From assembly GCA_014804755.1 (NCBI GenBank), contig JAAUZE010000009.1, forward strand, positions 129,407 to 193,406: 64,000 bases of DNA, read 5' to 3'. Under the pieces are notes generated by a model. That model saw only the letters and a program-made list of their open reading frames with translations, was not told where the DNA came from and did not search any database. The DNA comes from Lachnospiraceae bacterium (GTDB lineage Bacteria; Bacillota; Clostridia; Lachnospirales; Lachnospiraceae). A program made the position numbers and the translations under genes. Positions 53,093 through 63,198 of this stretch are shown piece by piece (position 1 is the stretch's first letter; every line of letters starts with the position of its first letter).

Positions 53093-53115
53093 AAAAGAAT
53101 GCTGCGCATTCTTTT
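53093..53115. other. palindromic hairpin between Rpn and methyltransferase genes
   Basis: AAAAGAATGC-TGC-GCATTCTTTT, a perfect 10-bp stem. It lies in the gap of 344 bp between these genes and upstream of the Rpn start. The rest of the gap shows nothing I can name. Confidence 0.5.
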
Positions 53116-53324
53116 CGAATCATAGGGAGAACTCCCAGCGAAAACGACATGATGTCGTCTGACACGGACTGACTCTGCATAAATATGCATGCCAAACAGA
53201 TTCGTTAAGAATATATGCTTTGAACTTATTATAACAAAGAGAATCTTTCTAAGTCAAGTGATCGGTTTCCATCACACAGTTCTTGTATTTGACAAATAAT
53301 GACTCCGCTCTGTTCAAATATTTC

Positions 53325-54128
53325 TCAATTTCTTTGAGACCGGTCACTTGATAAAACGGTTGCTTTTTTAGCCGTAAACAGATACCGCGCCATTTTCCCG
53401 CGGAACACCTCAAACGGCTCCAAAGCGCATTCCGTCTGCATGAGCAGCATCCGGTACCAGTCCTCCTCACCCGCCTGCAGGAATGCTTCTTTCAGGGAAT
53501 CTGCCGCCTCACGCTTGCGCTTCAGCAGTTCATAGCATTCTGTGGTAATATCCTCCACCATAAAATCGATGTTATTTTTTCTGAGTGCCTCCGCTAGCTT
53601 TGTCGTATCCACATTGTCCGTTTTGGGCATGACATCGCCCTCCTGATAGGCACAAAAGAATACGCCGCCCGGACGCAGCCACCGAAAAAGCTGGCCGACA
53701 AACGCAGCCATGTCATCGGCAAAATACATCGTATCCATTGATATGATCAGGTCAAACGCAGCTTCAGGATATGCGATCCTGCCGATGACGCCCCGCCGGA
53801 AATCCGACTGGTGCGGATATTGCTGTTTTGCCGTCTGTATTGCCTGTTCGGAATAATCAAATCCGTGGATAAACGCCCCTGTTTTTCTCTGCAGATAACC
53901 CAGCATTTTTCCGTTCCCGCAGCCGACGTCCAAGATGTGCACCTGCCCATTTTGCGGTACATATGCTAAGATCCTGTCAATCTGGCGAATATCGCTGAAT
54001 CCGTCCTGCGAGAAATCCTCGCCGAACGCTTTTTTGCAGAATTCCCCGAATACACCCGACTTTGCCGCCATCGAGTAAAACGCTTCATACTCATGAAAAA
54101 ATAATAAGTCCTGCATGTCCTTTTCCAT
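53325..54128 (-). CDS. class I SAM-dependent methyltransferase
   Basis: 267 residues with AGGAGAG upstream. Motif I ILDVGCGNGKMLGYL, then IHGFDYSEQAI and FDLIISMDTMYFADD, followed by LRPGGVFF. The C-terminal helical part (ELLKRKREAADSLKEAFL) may form a substrate lid. Acceptor unknown. It is 12 bp from the UXS gene upstream, so the two may be co-transcribed. Confidence 0.88.
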   Translation of the reverse strand: MEKDMQDLLFFHEYEAFYSMAAKSGVFGEFCKKAFGEDFSQDGFSDIRQIDRILAYVPQNGQVHILDVGCGNGKMLGYLQRKTGAFIHGFDYSEQAIQTAKQQYPHQSDFRRGVIGRIAYPEAAFDLIISMDTMYFADDMAAFVGQLFRWLRPGGVFFCAYQEGDVMPKTDNVDTTKLAEALRKNNIDFMVEDITTECYELLKRKREAADSLKEAFLQAGEEDWYRMLLMQTECALEPFEVFRGKMARYLFTAKKATVLSSDRSQRN

Positions 54129-54139
54129 TTCAGTCTCTC

Positions 54140-55081
54140 CTACGCAAGCCGCTCTCTGAAATACGCGATCGTTTTTTCAAGACCTTCCTCAAGCGCGATT
54201 GTCGGCTCCCAAGCCAATTCTTTTTTGGCAAGCTCGATCACCGGCTTTCTCTGCTTCGGATCGTCCTGCGGCAGCGGCTGGAACACAAGCTTCGACTTTG
54301 AACCGGTCATGCGGATCACCAGATTGGCAAGCTCAAGCATCGTAAATTCGCCCGGATTTCCCAGATTCACCGGTCCGGTAAAACCGTCCCTGCTGTTCAT
54401 CATGCGGATCATGCCCTCCACAAGATCGTCCACATAGCAGAAGCTTCTCGTCTGAGAGCCGTCTCCGTAAATGGTAATGTCCTCCCCTTTCAGCGCCTGT
54501 ACGATAAAATTCGACACAACTCTGCCGTCATTGACTGCCATGCGCGGCCCGTAGGTATTAAAAATACGGATGACTTTGATGTCCACGCCATGTTGTCTGT
54601 GATAATCAAAAAATAACGTTTCCGCCATGCGCTTTCCCTCGTCATAGCAGGAACGCGTGCCGATCGGATTCACACAGCCGCGGTAGTCCTCCGGCTGCGG
54701 ATGAATCTCCGGGTCTCCGTACACCTCGCTGGTACTCGCCTGCAATACCCTTGCGTGGCAGCGCTTTGCAAGTCCAAGGCTGTGCAGCGCGCCCATGACG
54801 CTTGTCTTCCCCGTCTTGATCGGGTCATACTGATAATGGATCGGGCTTGCCGGGCAGGCAAGGTTATAAATCTGATCCACTTCCACATAATATGGCTCAA
54901 TAATATCATAACGCATGAATTCAAAATACGGATTGTCCATCAAATGGCGGATATTATCCTTCCTCCCCGTAAACAGGTTGTCCACGCAGACAACATCATT
55001 CCCCTGCTCTAACAGCCTCTCACAAAGATGTGAACCGATAAAGCCGGCCCCTCCCGTCACTACAATTCTCTTTTTCTCCAT
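54140..55081 (-). CDS. UDP-glucuronate decarboxylase (UDP-xylose synthase) family
   Basis: 313 residues, start [16 protein letters not shown] with GAGAGGAAGG upstream. NAD motif [11 protein letters not shown], the UXS hallmark [33 protein letters not shown], and [12 protein letters not shown] (Tyr-x-x-x-Lys). UXS makes UDP-xylose from UDP-glucuronate for surface glycans. Related 4-epimerases cannot be fully excluded. Confidence 0.85.
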   Translation of the reverse strand: MEKKRIVVTGGAGFIGSHLCERLLEQGNDVVCVDNLFTGRKDNIRHLMDNPYFEFMRYDIIEPYYVEVDQIYNLACPASPIHYQYDPIKTGKTSVMGALHSLGLAKRCHARVLQASTSEVYGDPEIHPQPEDYRGCVNPIGTRSCYDEGKRMAETLFFDYHRQHGVDIKVIRIFNTYGPRMAVNDGRVVSNFIVQALKGEDITIYGDGSQTRSFCYVDDLVEGMIRMMNSRDGFTGPVNLGNPGEFTMLELANLVIRMTGSKSKLVFQPLPQDDPKQRKPVIELAKKELAWEPTIALEEGLEKTIAYFRERLA

Positions 55082-55146
55082 CTTGACCTTCCTCTCATTC
55101 CGCGGCGAGCGATGCTCGCCGCCCATTTATTTTTCTTCGGATGATT

Positions 55147-56151
55147 CTACTTATTCGCATTATTTCTATGTTTTTGCGCGCTATACTTGATGATCAGAAT
55201 TTCCACGCTCATCACATCATTCATTTTTCCCGTTTTCACTTTCTCCTCATAGGAAACGCATTCCTCCAGCGCCGCGCGCAGCTCCGCCGCCGTAAAACCC
55301 GCCGCCTGCGCCACATATTTGCCCGCAATAAAGGGCGGCAGCCCCACTTTTGCGCCGATCTGCTTATTGTCCGCTCCCTTGCGCTTCAATTCCTTCACCT
55401 GCAGCAGCAGGTTAAACTGTCTGGCGATCAAAAACAGGATCCGCATCGGCGGCTCCTTTAATGTCAAAAGATCATAGTAAAGGTCGAGCGCTTTTTTCTG
55501 CTTTCGCTCGGCGATTGCGCCGATCATGTCAAAAATCCGGCTTGTCACCCGCGTTGTGCAGACCGCCTCAACGTCCTCGTCCGTGATCACATCGCGCCCC
55601 ATCGTATAGCAGACGAGCTTCTCTAACTCCCGCGCGATATTTTCCATGTCCGTTCCGGTCTTTTCCATGAAAAGAAGAAGTGTCTGCCTCGTAATGCTGC
55701 GGTTTTCTTTTTTCAACAGGGATAGGATCCACTTCGTCAGCGTTTCCTCATCCTGCGGCGCAAATTCGACCGCGCGCCCCTTCTCCTTCGCCGCCTTATA
55801 TAGCTTGCTGCGCTTATCGACCTCCTGCTCGGTGAAGATCATGACCGTGCTCTCCGGCATACCCGGCAGGTAGCCCGCAAGCTCCTCGCCGTTTTTTTTG
55901 AACAGCCCGCTGCCGTTTACCACGATCACCCTGTGCTCGGCAAAAAACGGCATGGTCTCCGCGAGATCAATGATCTCCCGGACGGGCACGTCCGCGTTTT
56001 CATAAACGTTCACGTTGACGGTATCGCCCTCCGGAAGCAGCGCATCCAAAAGCTTATGCCGATACTGATTTTTCAGATAGGCTTCCTCGCCGAATAACAG
56101 ATAAACCGATTTGAAATTTTGTGTCTTGATATCCTCTAAGATCGTGCGCAT
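55147..56151 (-). CDS. holA: DNA polymerase III delta subunit
   Basis: 334 residues, start MRTILEDIKTQN. HolA core: SVYLLFGEEAYLKNQYRHKLLDALL, PFFAEHRVIVVNGSGLF, ALDLYYDLLTLKEPPMRILFLIARQF. It forms part of the clamp loader that puts the beta clamp on DNA. It follows comEC, the common Clostridia order (comEC-holA). Confidence 0.93.
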   Translation of the reverse strand: MRTILEDIKTQNFKSVYLLFGEEAYLKNQYRHKLLDALLPEGDTVNVNVYENADVPVREIIDLAETMPFFAEHRVIVVNGSGLFKKNGEELAGYLPGMPESTVMIFTEQEVDKRSKLYKAAKEKGRAVEFAPQDEETLTKWILSLLKKENRSITRQTLLLFMEKTGTDMENIARELEKLVCYTMGRDVITDEDVEAVCTTRVTSRIFDMIGAIAERKQKKALDLYYDLLTLKEPPMRILFLIARQFNLLLQVKELKRKGADNKQIGAKVGLPPFIAGKYVAQAAGFTAAELRAALEECVSYEEKVKTGKMNDVMSVEILIIKYSAQKHRNNANK

Positions 56152-56235
56152 ACCGACTATCCCCGTTGGTGTATTCGATGATAAGACTATAGCATCTGCC
56201 GCAAACCTGCGCAAGTGGTTTTGCCTGTTGTTTCC

Positions 56236-58701
56236 CTATTTCTCCCCAGAAAGAAACACCTTCACCTTCATTCCCTTCCCGTCTACCCGGATTGTGACCG
56301 CGCCGCTTTCGGGCGTCTGATAGCTTTCACAGCCCTGCTCATAAAGACGTGTAAGCGTCTCCTCATGCGGGTGTCCGTAGGAATTATCCATGCCTGCCGA
56401 TATGAGGGCAATGCGCGGACTGACAAGCTTCAGGAACTCCTCCGATGTGGAATATTTCGAACCGTGGTGCGCCGCCTTCAACAGCTCGATCGTATCCTGC
56501 GGCATATCGGCATCCATGACACGAACAGCCGCAAGAGACGCCTGCACGTCGGCGTCCCCCATGAACAATGCCTGAAATCCCCCGTAATCCAGCCGGAGAA
56601 TGAGGGAGCATGCGTTTCGATCCCCCGTTCTTCCCGTCTCATCCGACGGTCCAAGGCATGTCAGACGGCAGTCCCCCCATGCGCAGACCTCCCCCGTCCG
56701 CATAAAATGCAACGGCACCCGCGCCTCCTTTGCTGCCGCAAGCAGTTTTTCATACGCTTCATCCCGCGGGATCTCCTGCCCGACCACGATCTGTCTCACT
56801 TTGATGTGTTCCGTCCCCATTGCCTCCAGCAAATCGTAAACCGCGCTGACATGGTCATTGTCAAGATGTGACAGAAAGACCGCATCCAGCTCGTAAATCC
56901 CCCGATACTTTAAGAACGGCAGGAGCCTGTTTTCAAACAGACCTCTCTGATCGCTGCTCCCGCAGTCCACCAGAATCGCGTGACCCGGGCTCTGTTCCAT
57001 GCAAATGCCGTCTCCCTGCCCCACATCGAGCATCGTGATCGTCAATCCCCGTTTTATGGGGGCAAGCAGAAGAAGCAGCGCCAGCGCAAGCCATCCCATG
57101 CCGAGAAAACCGCGCAGCCGCGCCCGGCTGCCGTTCGCTTTCCGCGCGCCTTCCGTATTTCTTCCGGCGTTCTCCTTTCGACCGCCGCCTGCTTTTTGTC
57201 CGCCACCCGCTTTTCGCCGGTCTTCTGTCTTCCGTCTGCACAGCTTAGCCCAGCCTATGAGTCCGATGAGCATCGCCGCATACGCCGCGATCCGAATGTT
57301 CTGCGGCCTGCCGCGCAGCAGATTTCCCGGAATGGCGCTGATAAACCTGCTGCCGCGCTCATAGAGAGAAAGAAGCACCCGGCAGCAAAATGCCGCCGCA
57401 TACGCCGCTGCATTCGCAATACCGCCCGTAACCCGAAGCACGCCTTCCGCCGCCGCAAGCAGCATCCCTCCGACCGTCTCCCCCGCCGAAGCGCCCGCCG
57501 CCGACAAGAGCTGTACGCCCATCGCGCATCCGTCCGCCGCCATCGCGGCAAACACCAAAAGAAAACCTGCGGGAAGCAGCACGGACACACTCGGCAGCAC
57601 AAGCAGATTAAAAAATACCCCATACACCGCATACTCATATTGATGGGCAAGCAGGATCGGTAACGTCGTAAACGAAACGGCAAGACAGGAAAGAAATGCC
57701 CTGACAGGCTTAAAGAGCCTGTTCCTTTTCCATGACAGGCAGTCTGTACAAAGCTTTATGAGCGCGGGCGCTAACCACGCGATTCCCGCAACGGCACCGA
57801 ATGAAAGCTGAAAAGCGGCAGTCACGATCAGACGCGGATTAATAAGAAGCTGCACCGCCATGGAAACGGCGAGCGTCGTTTTCATATCATTGGTCCGTCT
57901 GACACGCTCCGCATTTATGCCGATCATAAACATGATGGACGCGCGCAGCGTGGATGTGCCCATGCCCGTCATCATACCGTAGCTTACTAAAAAAGCACAG
58001 CACAACGCCATGGAAAAGCAAAGCGGCATTCCCACCCGTTTCAGCGCCCGGTACAGCAATGCGCCCAGCAGGGAAATATGAAGTCCCGAGATTGCAAGGA
58101 TATGCGCAATCCCACTTTGCCCGTACAGGCTGCGGATTCCGTCATCCAGAGAGGTCTTATCGCCGAGCAGCATGGCGGAAAGTACTCCGGCCTCCCGCTC
58201 AGGCACATAGTCTGCGAGCAATGCACCCGCATATTGCCGCACCCTAAAAAGCGCCGCCCGAAACGGCGTACGGCTTTCAGACGCAGAAAGCAGCCTTGCG
58301 TTTTTTAGACAAAACGTAATTCCCTGCGTCCAATAATAGCGCGCAGCGTCGAATTCTCCGGGGTTACGTGCGGAAGAAAATGCATCGGGCGTTCCCTCCA
58401 CGCAGACCACGCTCCCAAGCTGCGGAGTCGTCGTTTTTTCACAATAACAGATGCAGAAATCTTTCAGCGTATTTCCGGGCAGAATAGTCCCGGTTTCCGT
58501 GCCGGACACGGCGATTTTTTTGAGCCACAGTACAATCCGATCTTCATAACTGCGGCATTGGTATACCTGCCCCGATATGCGCACACGCCCCCCGCGCATT
58601 GCCGCGCCCTGCAGTGTCCCCGTCTCCGGTAAAGACAGGCACACACATACCGCGACTGCTGCCGCAAACAGCAGGCATACCATACATAATGGTCTTTTCA
58701 T
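56236..58701 (-). CDS. comEC: ComEC/Rec2 competence channel protein
   Basis: 821 residues. An N-terminal OB-like part, then the Competence domain with many helices (GQSGIAHILAISGLHISLLG, GMGTSTLRASIMFMIGI). An Arg/Lys/Gly-rich low-complexity linker (KAGGGQKAGGGRKENAGR) is followed by a C-terminal metallo-beta-lactamase-like domain (TMLDVGQGDGICME, LSHLDNDHVS, LLKAAHHGSKYST). It transports single-stranded DNA across the membrane during uptake. The linker is unusually long. Confidence 0.93.
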   Translation of the reverse strand: MKRPLCMVCLLFAAAVAVCVCLSLPETGTLQGAAMRGGRVRISGQVYQCRSYEDRIVLWLKKIAVSGTETGTILPGNTLKDFCICYCEKTTTPQLGSVVCVEGTPDAFSSARNPGEFDAARYYWTQGITFCLKNARLLSASESRTPFRAALFRVRQYAGALLADYVPEREAGVLSAMLLGDKTSLDDGIRSLYGQSGIAHILAISGLHISLLGALLYRALKRVGMPLCFSMALCCAFLVSYGMMTGMGTSTLRASIMFMIGINAERVRRTNDMKTTLAVSMAVQLLINPRLIVTAAFQLSFGAVAGIAWLAPALIKLCTDCLSWKRNRLFKPVRAFLSCLAVSFTTLPILLAHQYEYAVYGVFFNLLVLPSVSVLLPAGFLLVFAAMAADGCAMGVQLLSAAGASAGETVGGMLLAAAEGVLRVTGGIANAAAYAAAFCCRVLLSLYERGSRFISAIPGNLLRGRPQNIRIAAYAAMLIGLIGWAKLCRRKTEDRRKAGGGQKAGGGRKENAGRNTEGARKANGSRARLRGFLGMGWLALALLLLLAPIKRGLTITMLDVGQGDGICMEQSPGHAILVDCGSSDQRGLFENRLLPFLKYRGIYELDAVFLSHLDNDHVSAVYDLLEAMGTEHIKVRQIVVGQEIPRDEAYEKLLAAAKEARVPLHFMRTGEVCAWGDCRLTCLGPSDETGRTGDRNACSLILRLDYGGFQALFMGDADVQASLAAVRVMDADMPQDTIELLKAAHHGSKYSTSEEFLKLVSPRIALISAGMDNSYGHPHEETLTRLYEQGCESYQTPESGAVTIRVDGKGMKVKVFLSGEK

Positions 58702-58711
58702 AAGCAGATCG

Positions 58712-59638
58712 TTATTTTTCGATCAGCTCCAAATTTCTCTCAAACAAGGTGTTCAAACTGATTTTTTCTCGATACATCAGATCGGTCTCCCCCTCCACCA
58801 TGAGCTGCACCTGATTGATACCCCCAATCTCAACCAGCGAATTGACGATGGAATAAATCGTGACCTCGGAGGTCACATTGTAGACCTGGGTCAGAAAGTT
58901 TTGGTCTAGGTTAACATAACATATTCCATCCTTGATGGAAACAGAGATGATACCCGTTTCGGGATTCACGGTCGGACACACATCTCTTTTTTGCGGTCCC
59001 GCCAAAATCTGATCGACGACAATGCGCTCCAGCGCAATATTGCTGTTAAACTCAACCTCACGCTTCTCGGAAACGAGCATGTCCCCCGCCTCGTTCGCGA
59101 AGTACAGCGTCAGCGTTGTCGTCTCATAGGCATTGATCTCCGTGCCCGCATTGTCCACAAACATATCCGCCGTCAAAATGCCGAGCGGATTTCCCGCGGA
59201 ATCGGTCAGCGGCTGCCCGTTGATCTGAAAGCTGACGCATGTCACGCCTTCTACCTGTGTCAGCGTCCGCACGATTGCCGCGCGGATCAACACCGCCGTT
59301 GTCGGTTTCATGTCAAGATAACGCTCATCAAAATTGACGATGACCTGCTCTCCGCTCAAAACAACGGAATTTACGCCAAAGTCATAATCCAGCGCCGCAT
59401 GTATGGAAACATCTTCCGGCTTTTTCTGCATCATCGCGATCAGTCCCGACAGCTCCGTGCGGATCTCTCCCCGCGCCACGGCGGTCTCCACCGCGAGCAC
59501 CTTTGTCTCCTCACTATTCAAAAAATAAACGCCGTATACGATCAAATTTTCGTTAATTTCGGCATCCCGCCTGCCGCAGCCGCCCCCGAACAACAACACG
59601 AGGACAAGCGCTGCCGCCACAAGCCTTTTTCCTGTCAT
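58712..59638 (-). CDS. GerMN-domain lipoprotein
   Basis: 308 residues with GGGGG upstream. Lipobox GGGC (LLFGGGCGRRD). Two GerMN-type repeats: about 30-160 (VNSVVLSGEQVIVNFDERYL) and about 170-300 (GIISVSIKDGICYVNLDQNFL, TIYSIVNSLVEIGGINQVQLMVEG). GerM is a spore germination/sporulation lipoprotein in Firmicutes. Here it lies 63 bp after a two-component system gene. Confidence 0.85.
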   Translation of the reverse strand: MTGKRLVAAALVLVLLFGGGCGRRDAEINENLIVYGVYFLNSEETKVLAVETAVARGEIRTELSGLIAMMQKKPEDVSIHAALDYDFGVNSVVLSGEQVIVNFDERYLDMKPTTAVLIRAAIVRTLTQVEGVTCVSFQINGQPLTDSAGNPLGILTADMFVDNAGTEINAYETTTLTLYFANEAGDMLVSEKREVEFNSNIALERIVVDQILAGPQKRDVCPTVNPETGIISVSIKDGICYVNLDQNFLTQVYNVTSEVTIYSIVNSLVEIGGINQVQLMVEGETDLMYREKISLNTLFERNLELIEK

Positions 59639-59701
59639 AGCTACCCCCTGTTAATCCTCCATACTGCCAACAGCAAAACGAACTAGTTCGTTTTAACTCC
59701 G

Positions 59702-61174
59702 TCATTTTACATAAATTAACGGTATTTTTACCGTAAATGTCGTTCCCTCGCCGACGGTGCTGACCGCCTTGATCGTACCGCGATGCATCAGAACCGCGCT
59801 CCTTGTGATGGCAAGTCCTAAGCCCGTTCCCCCGATTTCCCGCGAATGCGACTTATCCACCCGGTAAAAGCGTTCATAAATATGATCCATGGACTCCTCG
59901 GGAATGCCAATGCCGGAATCCGACACCTCCACGGTAAAATACTGGTGATCCGCGTCTAACAGCACCTTGACCCAGCCATGCTCGTTATTATATTTCACGG
60001 CATTTTCGACCAGATTCGAAATTGCCAGCGTCAGCTTGACCTCATCCACCTCGGCAACGACTGGACGGATGCATTCAAGCGTCATTTCCACATCCCGCTT
60101 GATGGCGATCGGACGCAGCCTCTTTAAGATCAATTCCAGCAGCGCGTTGATGTCTGCCTGTGAAATATTTAAGTCCGCTTTCGTTTTATCCATTTTGACA
60201 AGGGAGAGAAGATCGTTGATGATCTTATTTTCCCTGTCGATCTCATCCGCAATATCCACCATAAATTCCCGATACAGCTCTGCCGGCACGTCCTCCTGCA
60301 TCAGAAGAGAATCCGCCAGCACCTTCATGGATGCCATCGGTGTTTTTAATTCATGGGACACATTGGACACAAACTCGTCCCGCGACTCATCCAGCACGCG
60401 GATTCTGGCATACAGCTCGTTAAACGCATCGGAAATGCGCTCCGTCTCCAAGTACTCCGGCACAGAGATCTTCTCGTTGAAATGCCCCGCCTGCAGCTTT
60501 TGAATCTCGCTCGTTACATGATGGAACGGTCTTGTCACCAGATACGCGATACCGCCCGCAATCCCGACGATCAGGATAAAAAGAGCAAGCTCGATCAGAG
60601 CCGCGTTCCGATTGAGAAGCTGCCACGTCGTATGATTGCTCTCCATGGATACGCTGATCAAAATGACGCCCTGTACCGTCTGCTGCGCGCCGAGCAGATC
60701 AGAATTTGTCTGCTCAGCCGGAGCCGCGATAGGAATCGTCATTTCAATATAGTGATTTTTTTCATCATAATTGGTTGTGTTCTCGCCGTTGAAGCATTTG
60801 ATGATCTCCTCAGAGATCATAATCTTTCCGACACTGAGTCCGTAGGTGTCCTTGATCACCTTAAAGTTCTGATCAACGATCAACACCCTTCCGTTATAGA
60901 CCTCCGCTAACTGGGAGAGCTCCGCATTGATGACCTCGGACGTGGAATCCTGAAGATATTTATAGGTCAGCAGATGGTTGGCTAAAATCCTTCCCTGCGT
61001 CTGCACATCAGAAATGCGCAGGGAGACCGCCCGCTCCGTATAGGTCGCCAATATCCCGTAGCGTAGAAACAGACTGGGCAGACTGCCCACTAAAACAATG
61101 ATCACAAATATACGCACCAAAAAGCTGCGCAATGGTTTGATTCCCGAAAGAAAGTACTTGATTTTTTGAAGCAT
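59702..61174 (-). CDS. sensor histidine kinase (HAMP-HisKA)
   Basis: 490 residues. Two transmembrane segments surround an extracytoplasmic sensor domain. HAMP (VTRPFHHVTSEIQKLQAGHF), HisKA with the phospho-His in FVSNVSHELKTPMASMKVLAD, N-box LTLAISNLVENAVKYNN, G1 VSDSGIGIPEE and GGTGLGLAI. Pairs with the response regulator next to it. Confidence 0.93.
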   Translation of the reverse strand: MLQKIKYFLSGIKPLRSFLVRIFVIIVLVGSLPSLFLRYGILATYTERAVSLRISDVQTQGRILANHLLTYKYLQDSTSEVINAELSQLAEVYNGRVLIVDQNFKVIKDTYGLSVGKIMISEEIIKCFNGENTTNYDEKNHYIEMTIPIAAPAEQTNSDLLGAQQTVQGVILISVSMESNHTTWQLLNRNAALIELALFILIVGIAGGIAYLVTRPFHHVTSEIQKLQAGHFNEKISVPEYLETERISDAFNELYARIRVLDESRDEFVSNVSHELKTPMASMKVLADSLLMQEDVPAELYREFMVDIADEIDRENKIINDLLSLVKMDKTKADLNISQADINALLELILKRLRPIAIKRDVEMTLECIRPVVAEVDEVKLTLAISNLVENAVKYNNEHGWVKVLLDADHQYFTVEVSDSGIGIPEESMDHIYERFYRVDKSHSREIGGTGLGLAITRSAVLMHRGTIKAVSTVGEGTTFTVKIPLIYVK

Positions 61175-61183
61175 ACCCCCGCC

Positions 61184-61864
61184 TTATCCTTTGAAAAAAT
61201 AACCGACGCCCCATTTGGTATGCACATATTTCGGCTCGCTCGGATTCGTCTCGATCTTTTCCCGCAGCCTTCGGATATGAACGTCCACCGTGCGCACATC
61301 CCCCGGATAATCGGCGCCCCATACGATCTTTAAGAGATTCTCGCGGCTGTATACCTTGTTCGGATTTAAGACGAGCAGCTCCAGCACATCAAACTCCTTT
61401 GCCGTCAGGTTCATCTCCCTGCCCGCAATATATACACGCCTTGATTCACAGTCAAGGTTTAACTCCCCGTATTCCACCGTTTTCGCCGTCTTCTCCTTCG
61501 TGCCCATGCGACGCATGATCGCCTTGATGCGCGCTTTCACCTCCAGAATATTGAACGGTTTTGTGATATAATCATCCGCGCCGTACTCCAGCCCTAAGAT
61601 CTTATCCATGTCGTCGCCCTTTGCCGTCAGCATCACGATCGGCACATTGGAAAAATCTCTGATCTGCTGACAGACCTCAAAGCCGGTCAGCTTCGGCAGC
61701 ATCACATCCAGCAAAATCATATCATATTGTCCCGCGCGCGCCTTTTCTAACGCTTCCTCACCGTCAAACGCGCTGTCTACCTCCATACCGTCCTGCTCTA
61801 AACTAAAGCGGATCCCTTTCACGATCAGCTTTTCATCATCGACAACCAACACTTTCTTTCCCAT
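61184..61864 (-). CDS. OmpR/PhoB-family response regulator
   Basis: 226 residues with AAGGTG upstream. Receiver domain: VLVVDDEKLIVKGI, phosphorylated Asp in DMILLDVMLPKLTG, VPIVMLTAKGDD with Thr/Lys. Winged helix: NLTAKEFDVLELLVLNPNK, DVRTVDVHIRRLREKI. It lies 9 bp before the kinase. Similar to WalR-like regulators, but the target genes are unknown. Confidence 0.93.
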   Translation of the reverse strand: MGKKVLVVDDEKLIVKGIRFSLEQDGMEVDSAFDGEEALEKARAGQYDMILLDVMLPKLTGFEVCQQIRDFSNVPIVMLTAKGDDMDKILGLEYGADDYITKPFNILEVKARIKAIMRRMGTKEKTAKTVEYGELNLDCESRRVYIAGREMNLTAKEFDVLELLVLNPNKVYSRENLLKIVWGADYPGDVRTVDVHIRRLREKIETNPSEPKYVHTKWGVGYFFKG

Positions 61865-61869
61865 ATGCC

Positions 61870-62577
61870 CTACACCTTTATCATTTCTTTCAAACGGTCA
61901 TAGACACTCTGCTTGATGCCGCTGACCTCCATCAATTCCTCAATTGTCTCAAATCGGCCATGCGTCTCGCGATAAGCGATGATCGCCTGCGCCTTCGCCT
62001 CGCCGACGCCCGGAAGCGTCATGAGCTGTTCTTTTGTCGCACGGTTTAAGTCAATGCGTGTATCCCGGTTTTCCGCCTCTCCTCCGGTCTGACCCTCCGT
62101 TCCGAAAGAAGCATTCTCCCCCGAAAAGCCGTCCTGCGCCTCCTGCACGGTCGGGATGTAGACCTGCATTCCGTCAGTCACTGTCTGCGCCTGATTCACC
62201 AGATGATCACATGCGTCCGCACACAGACCGCCCGCAAGCACGATCACCTCATAAAGCCTGCTTCCCTCGGGCACTTCATAGACACCCGGATAACGCACGG
62301 CACCGCAAATATGTACATAGCATGACGTTTTCGCGGTATCGTCAGTTCCGGCATCCACGCCGGATTCCGAAGCCGTATCCGCTTTTCCATCCGCCAAAGC
62401 CCCCGATCCGCCGTCTTTCTCAAGCTCCGCCGCATCGCCCGGACTTATGACATCTCCCTTCTCCGCATTCTGTGCCGTTTCATAAAAAATCCCGTCCTGC
62501 CTGCCGCAGCCCGGAAGCACCCATGCAGACAGGAGCACCAGCACGACCAACCATCCGATATATTCTTTTTTCTGCAT
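61870..62577 (-). CDS. comEA: ComEA-family DNA-binding protein (SLBB + HhH)
   Basis: 235 residues. An N-terminal membrane or lipid anchor (VLLSAWVLPGCGRQD), an acidic linker, the SLBB domain (YVHICGAVRYPGVYEVPEGS), a second acidic linker, and a helix-hairpin-helix pair (RIDLNRATKEQLMTLPGVGEAKAQAII). ComEA binds double-stranded DNA outside the membrane for uptake. With comEC nearby, natural competence machinery is partly encoded here. It is 5 bp before the response regulator, an unusual linkage. Confidence 0.9.
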   Translation of the reverse strand: MQKKEYIGWLVVLVLLSAWVLPGCGRQDGIFYETAQNAEKGDVISPGDAAELEKDGGSGALADGKADTASESGVDAGTDDTAKTSCYVHICGAVRYPGVYEVPEGSRLYEVIVLAGGLCADACDHLVNQAQTVTDGMQVYIPTVQEAQDGFSGENASFGTEGQTGGEAENRDTRIDLNRATKEQLMTLPGVGEAKAQAIIAYRETHGRFETIEELMEVSGIKQSVYDRLKEMIKV

Positions 62578-62681
62578 AACTCATCACATATGATAACCGT
62601 GTAACTATTGTATGCTATCTGATTTTGAAAAACAAGAGCGATTTTCGCATTTCGAAAACTTTTGATATCAGTCGCCTCCGA

Positions 62682-63119
62682 CTACTTGGATTTCCACTCA
62701 AACAGGATCATCCCCGCGATCACGACGAGCAGACCAAGGAGCTTTCGCAGCTCAAACTCCGCTTTTTCCATGCCGAACAGACCGAATACTTCGATCAGAT
62801 ACGCCACCGCGACCTGCGTTGTCACAATGAGCATCGCCGCAAAAGCAGGCCCTAACGCCGCCATGCTTTTGATCACGGTCAGCGTGATCAGCGCACCGAG
62901 CACGCCGCCAAGCAGCATGTACTTCGGTTCTACCTTCAACAGCGTGCCGAACGAACCTCGCTCCGTGATCCCCCATGCCGCAAGGCAGACGAGAAAGGCG
63001 GTGAACTGCACAAACGCATTCGTCGTCCATGTTCCCGCCGCCTTGGATACCTGTGTATTAAAAACGCCCTGCACGCTCATGAGCGCGCCGGAAAACATTG
63101 CAATCAAAAATCCGATCAT
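62682..63119 (-). CDS. DMT-superfamily (DUF606/YdcZ-like) membrane protein
   Basis: 145 residues with AAGGAG upstream. Five hydrophobic helices, matching the half-size YdcZ/DUF606 group of the drug/metabolite transporter superfamily: MIGFLIAMFSGALMSVQGVFN, FTAFLVCLAAWG, ILFEWK. Substrate unknown. A hairpin partly covers its ribosome site. Confidence 0.82.
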   Translation of the reverse strand: MIGFLIAMFSGALMSVQGVFNTQVSKAAGTWTTNAFVQFTAFLVCLAAWGITERGSFGTLLKVEPKYMLLGGVLGALITLTVIKSMAALGPAFAAMLIVTTQVAVAYLIEVFGLFGMEKAEFELRKLLGLLVVIAGMILFEWKSK

Positions 63120-63198
63120 ACAAGACTCCTTTTGTTCAAAAAGCTTCTGCCTTTTTGAAAAGGATGTCCGCTGATCGGATTTTTATTCATACATTTCT

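Noticed and set aside
53249-53470. Overlapping minus-strand frame after the methyltransferase
   Set aside because: It is out of frame with the methyltransferase, has no ribosome site and starts inside it. The methyltransferase ends at a natural position, so I do not call a frameshift.
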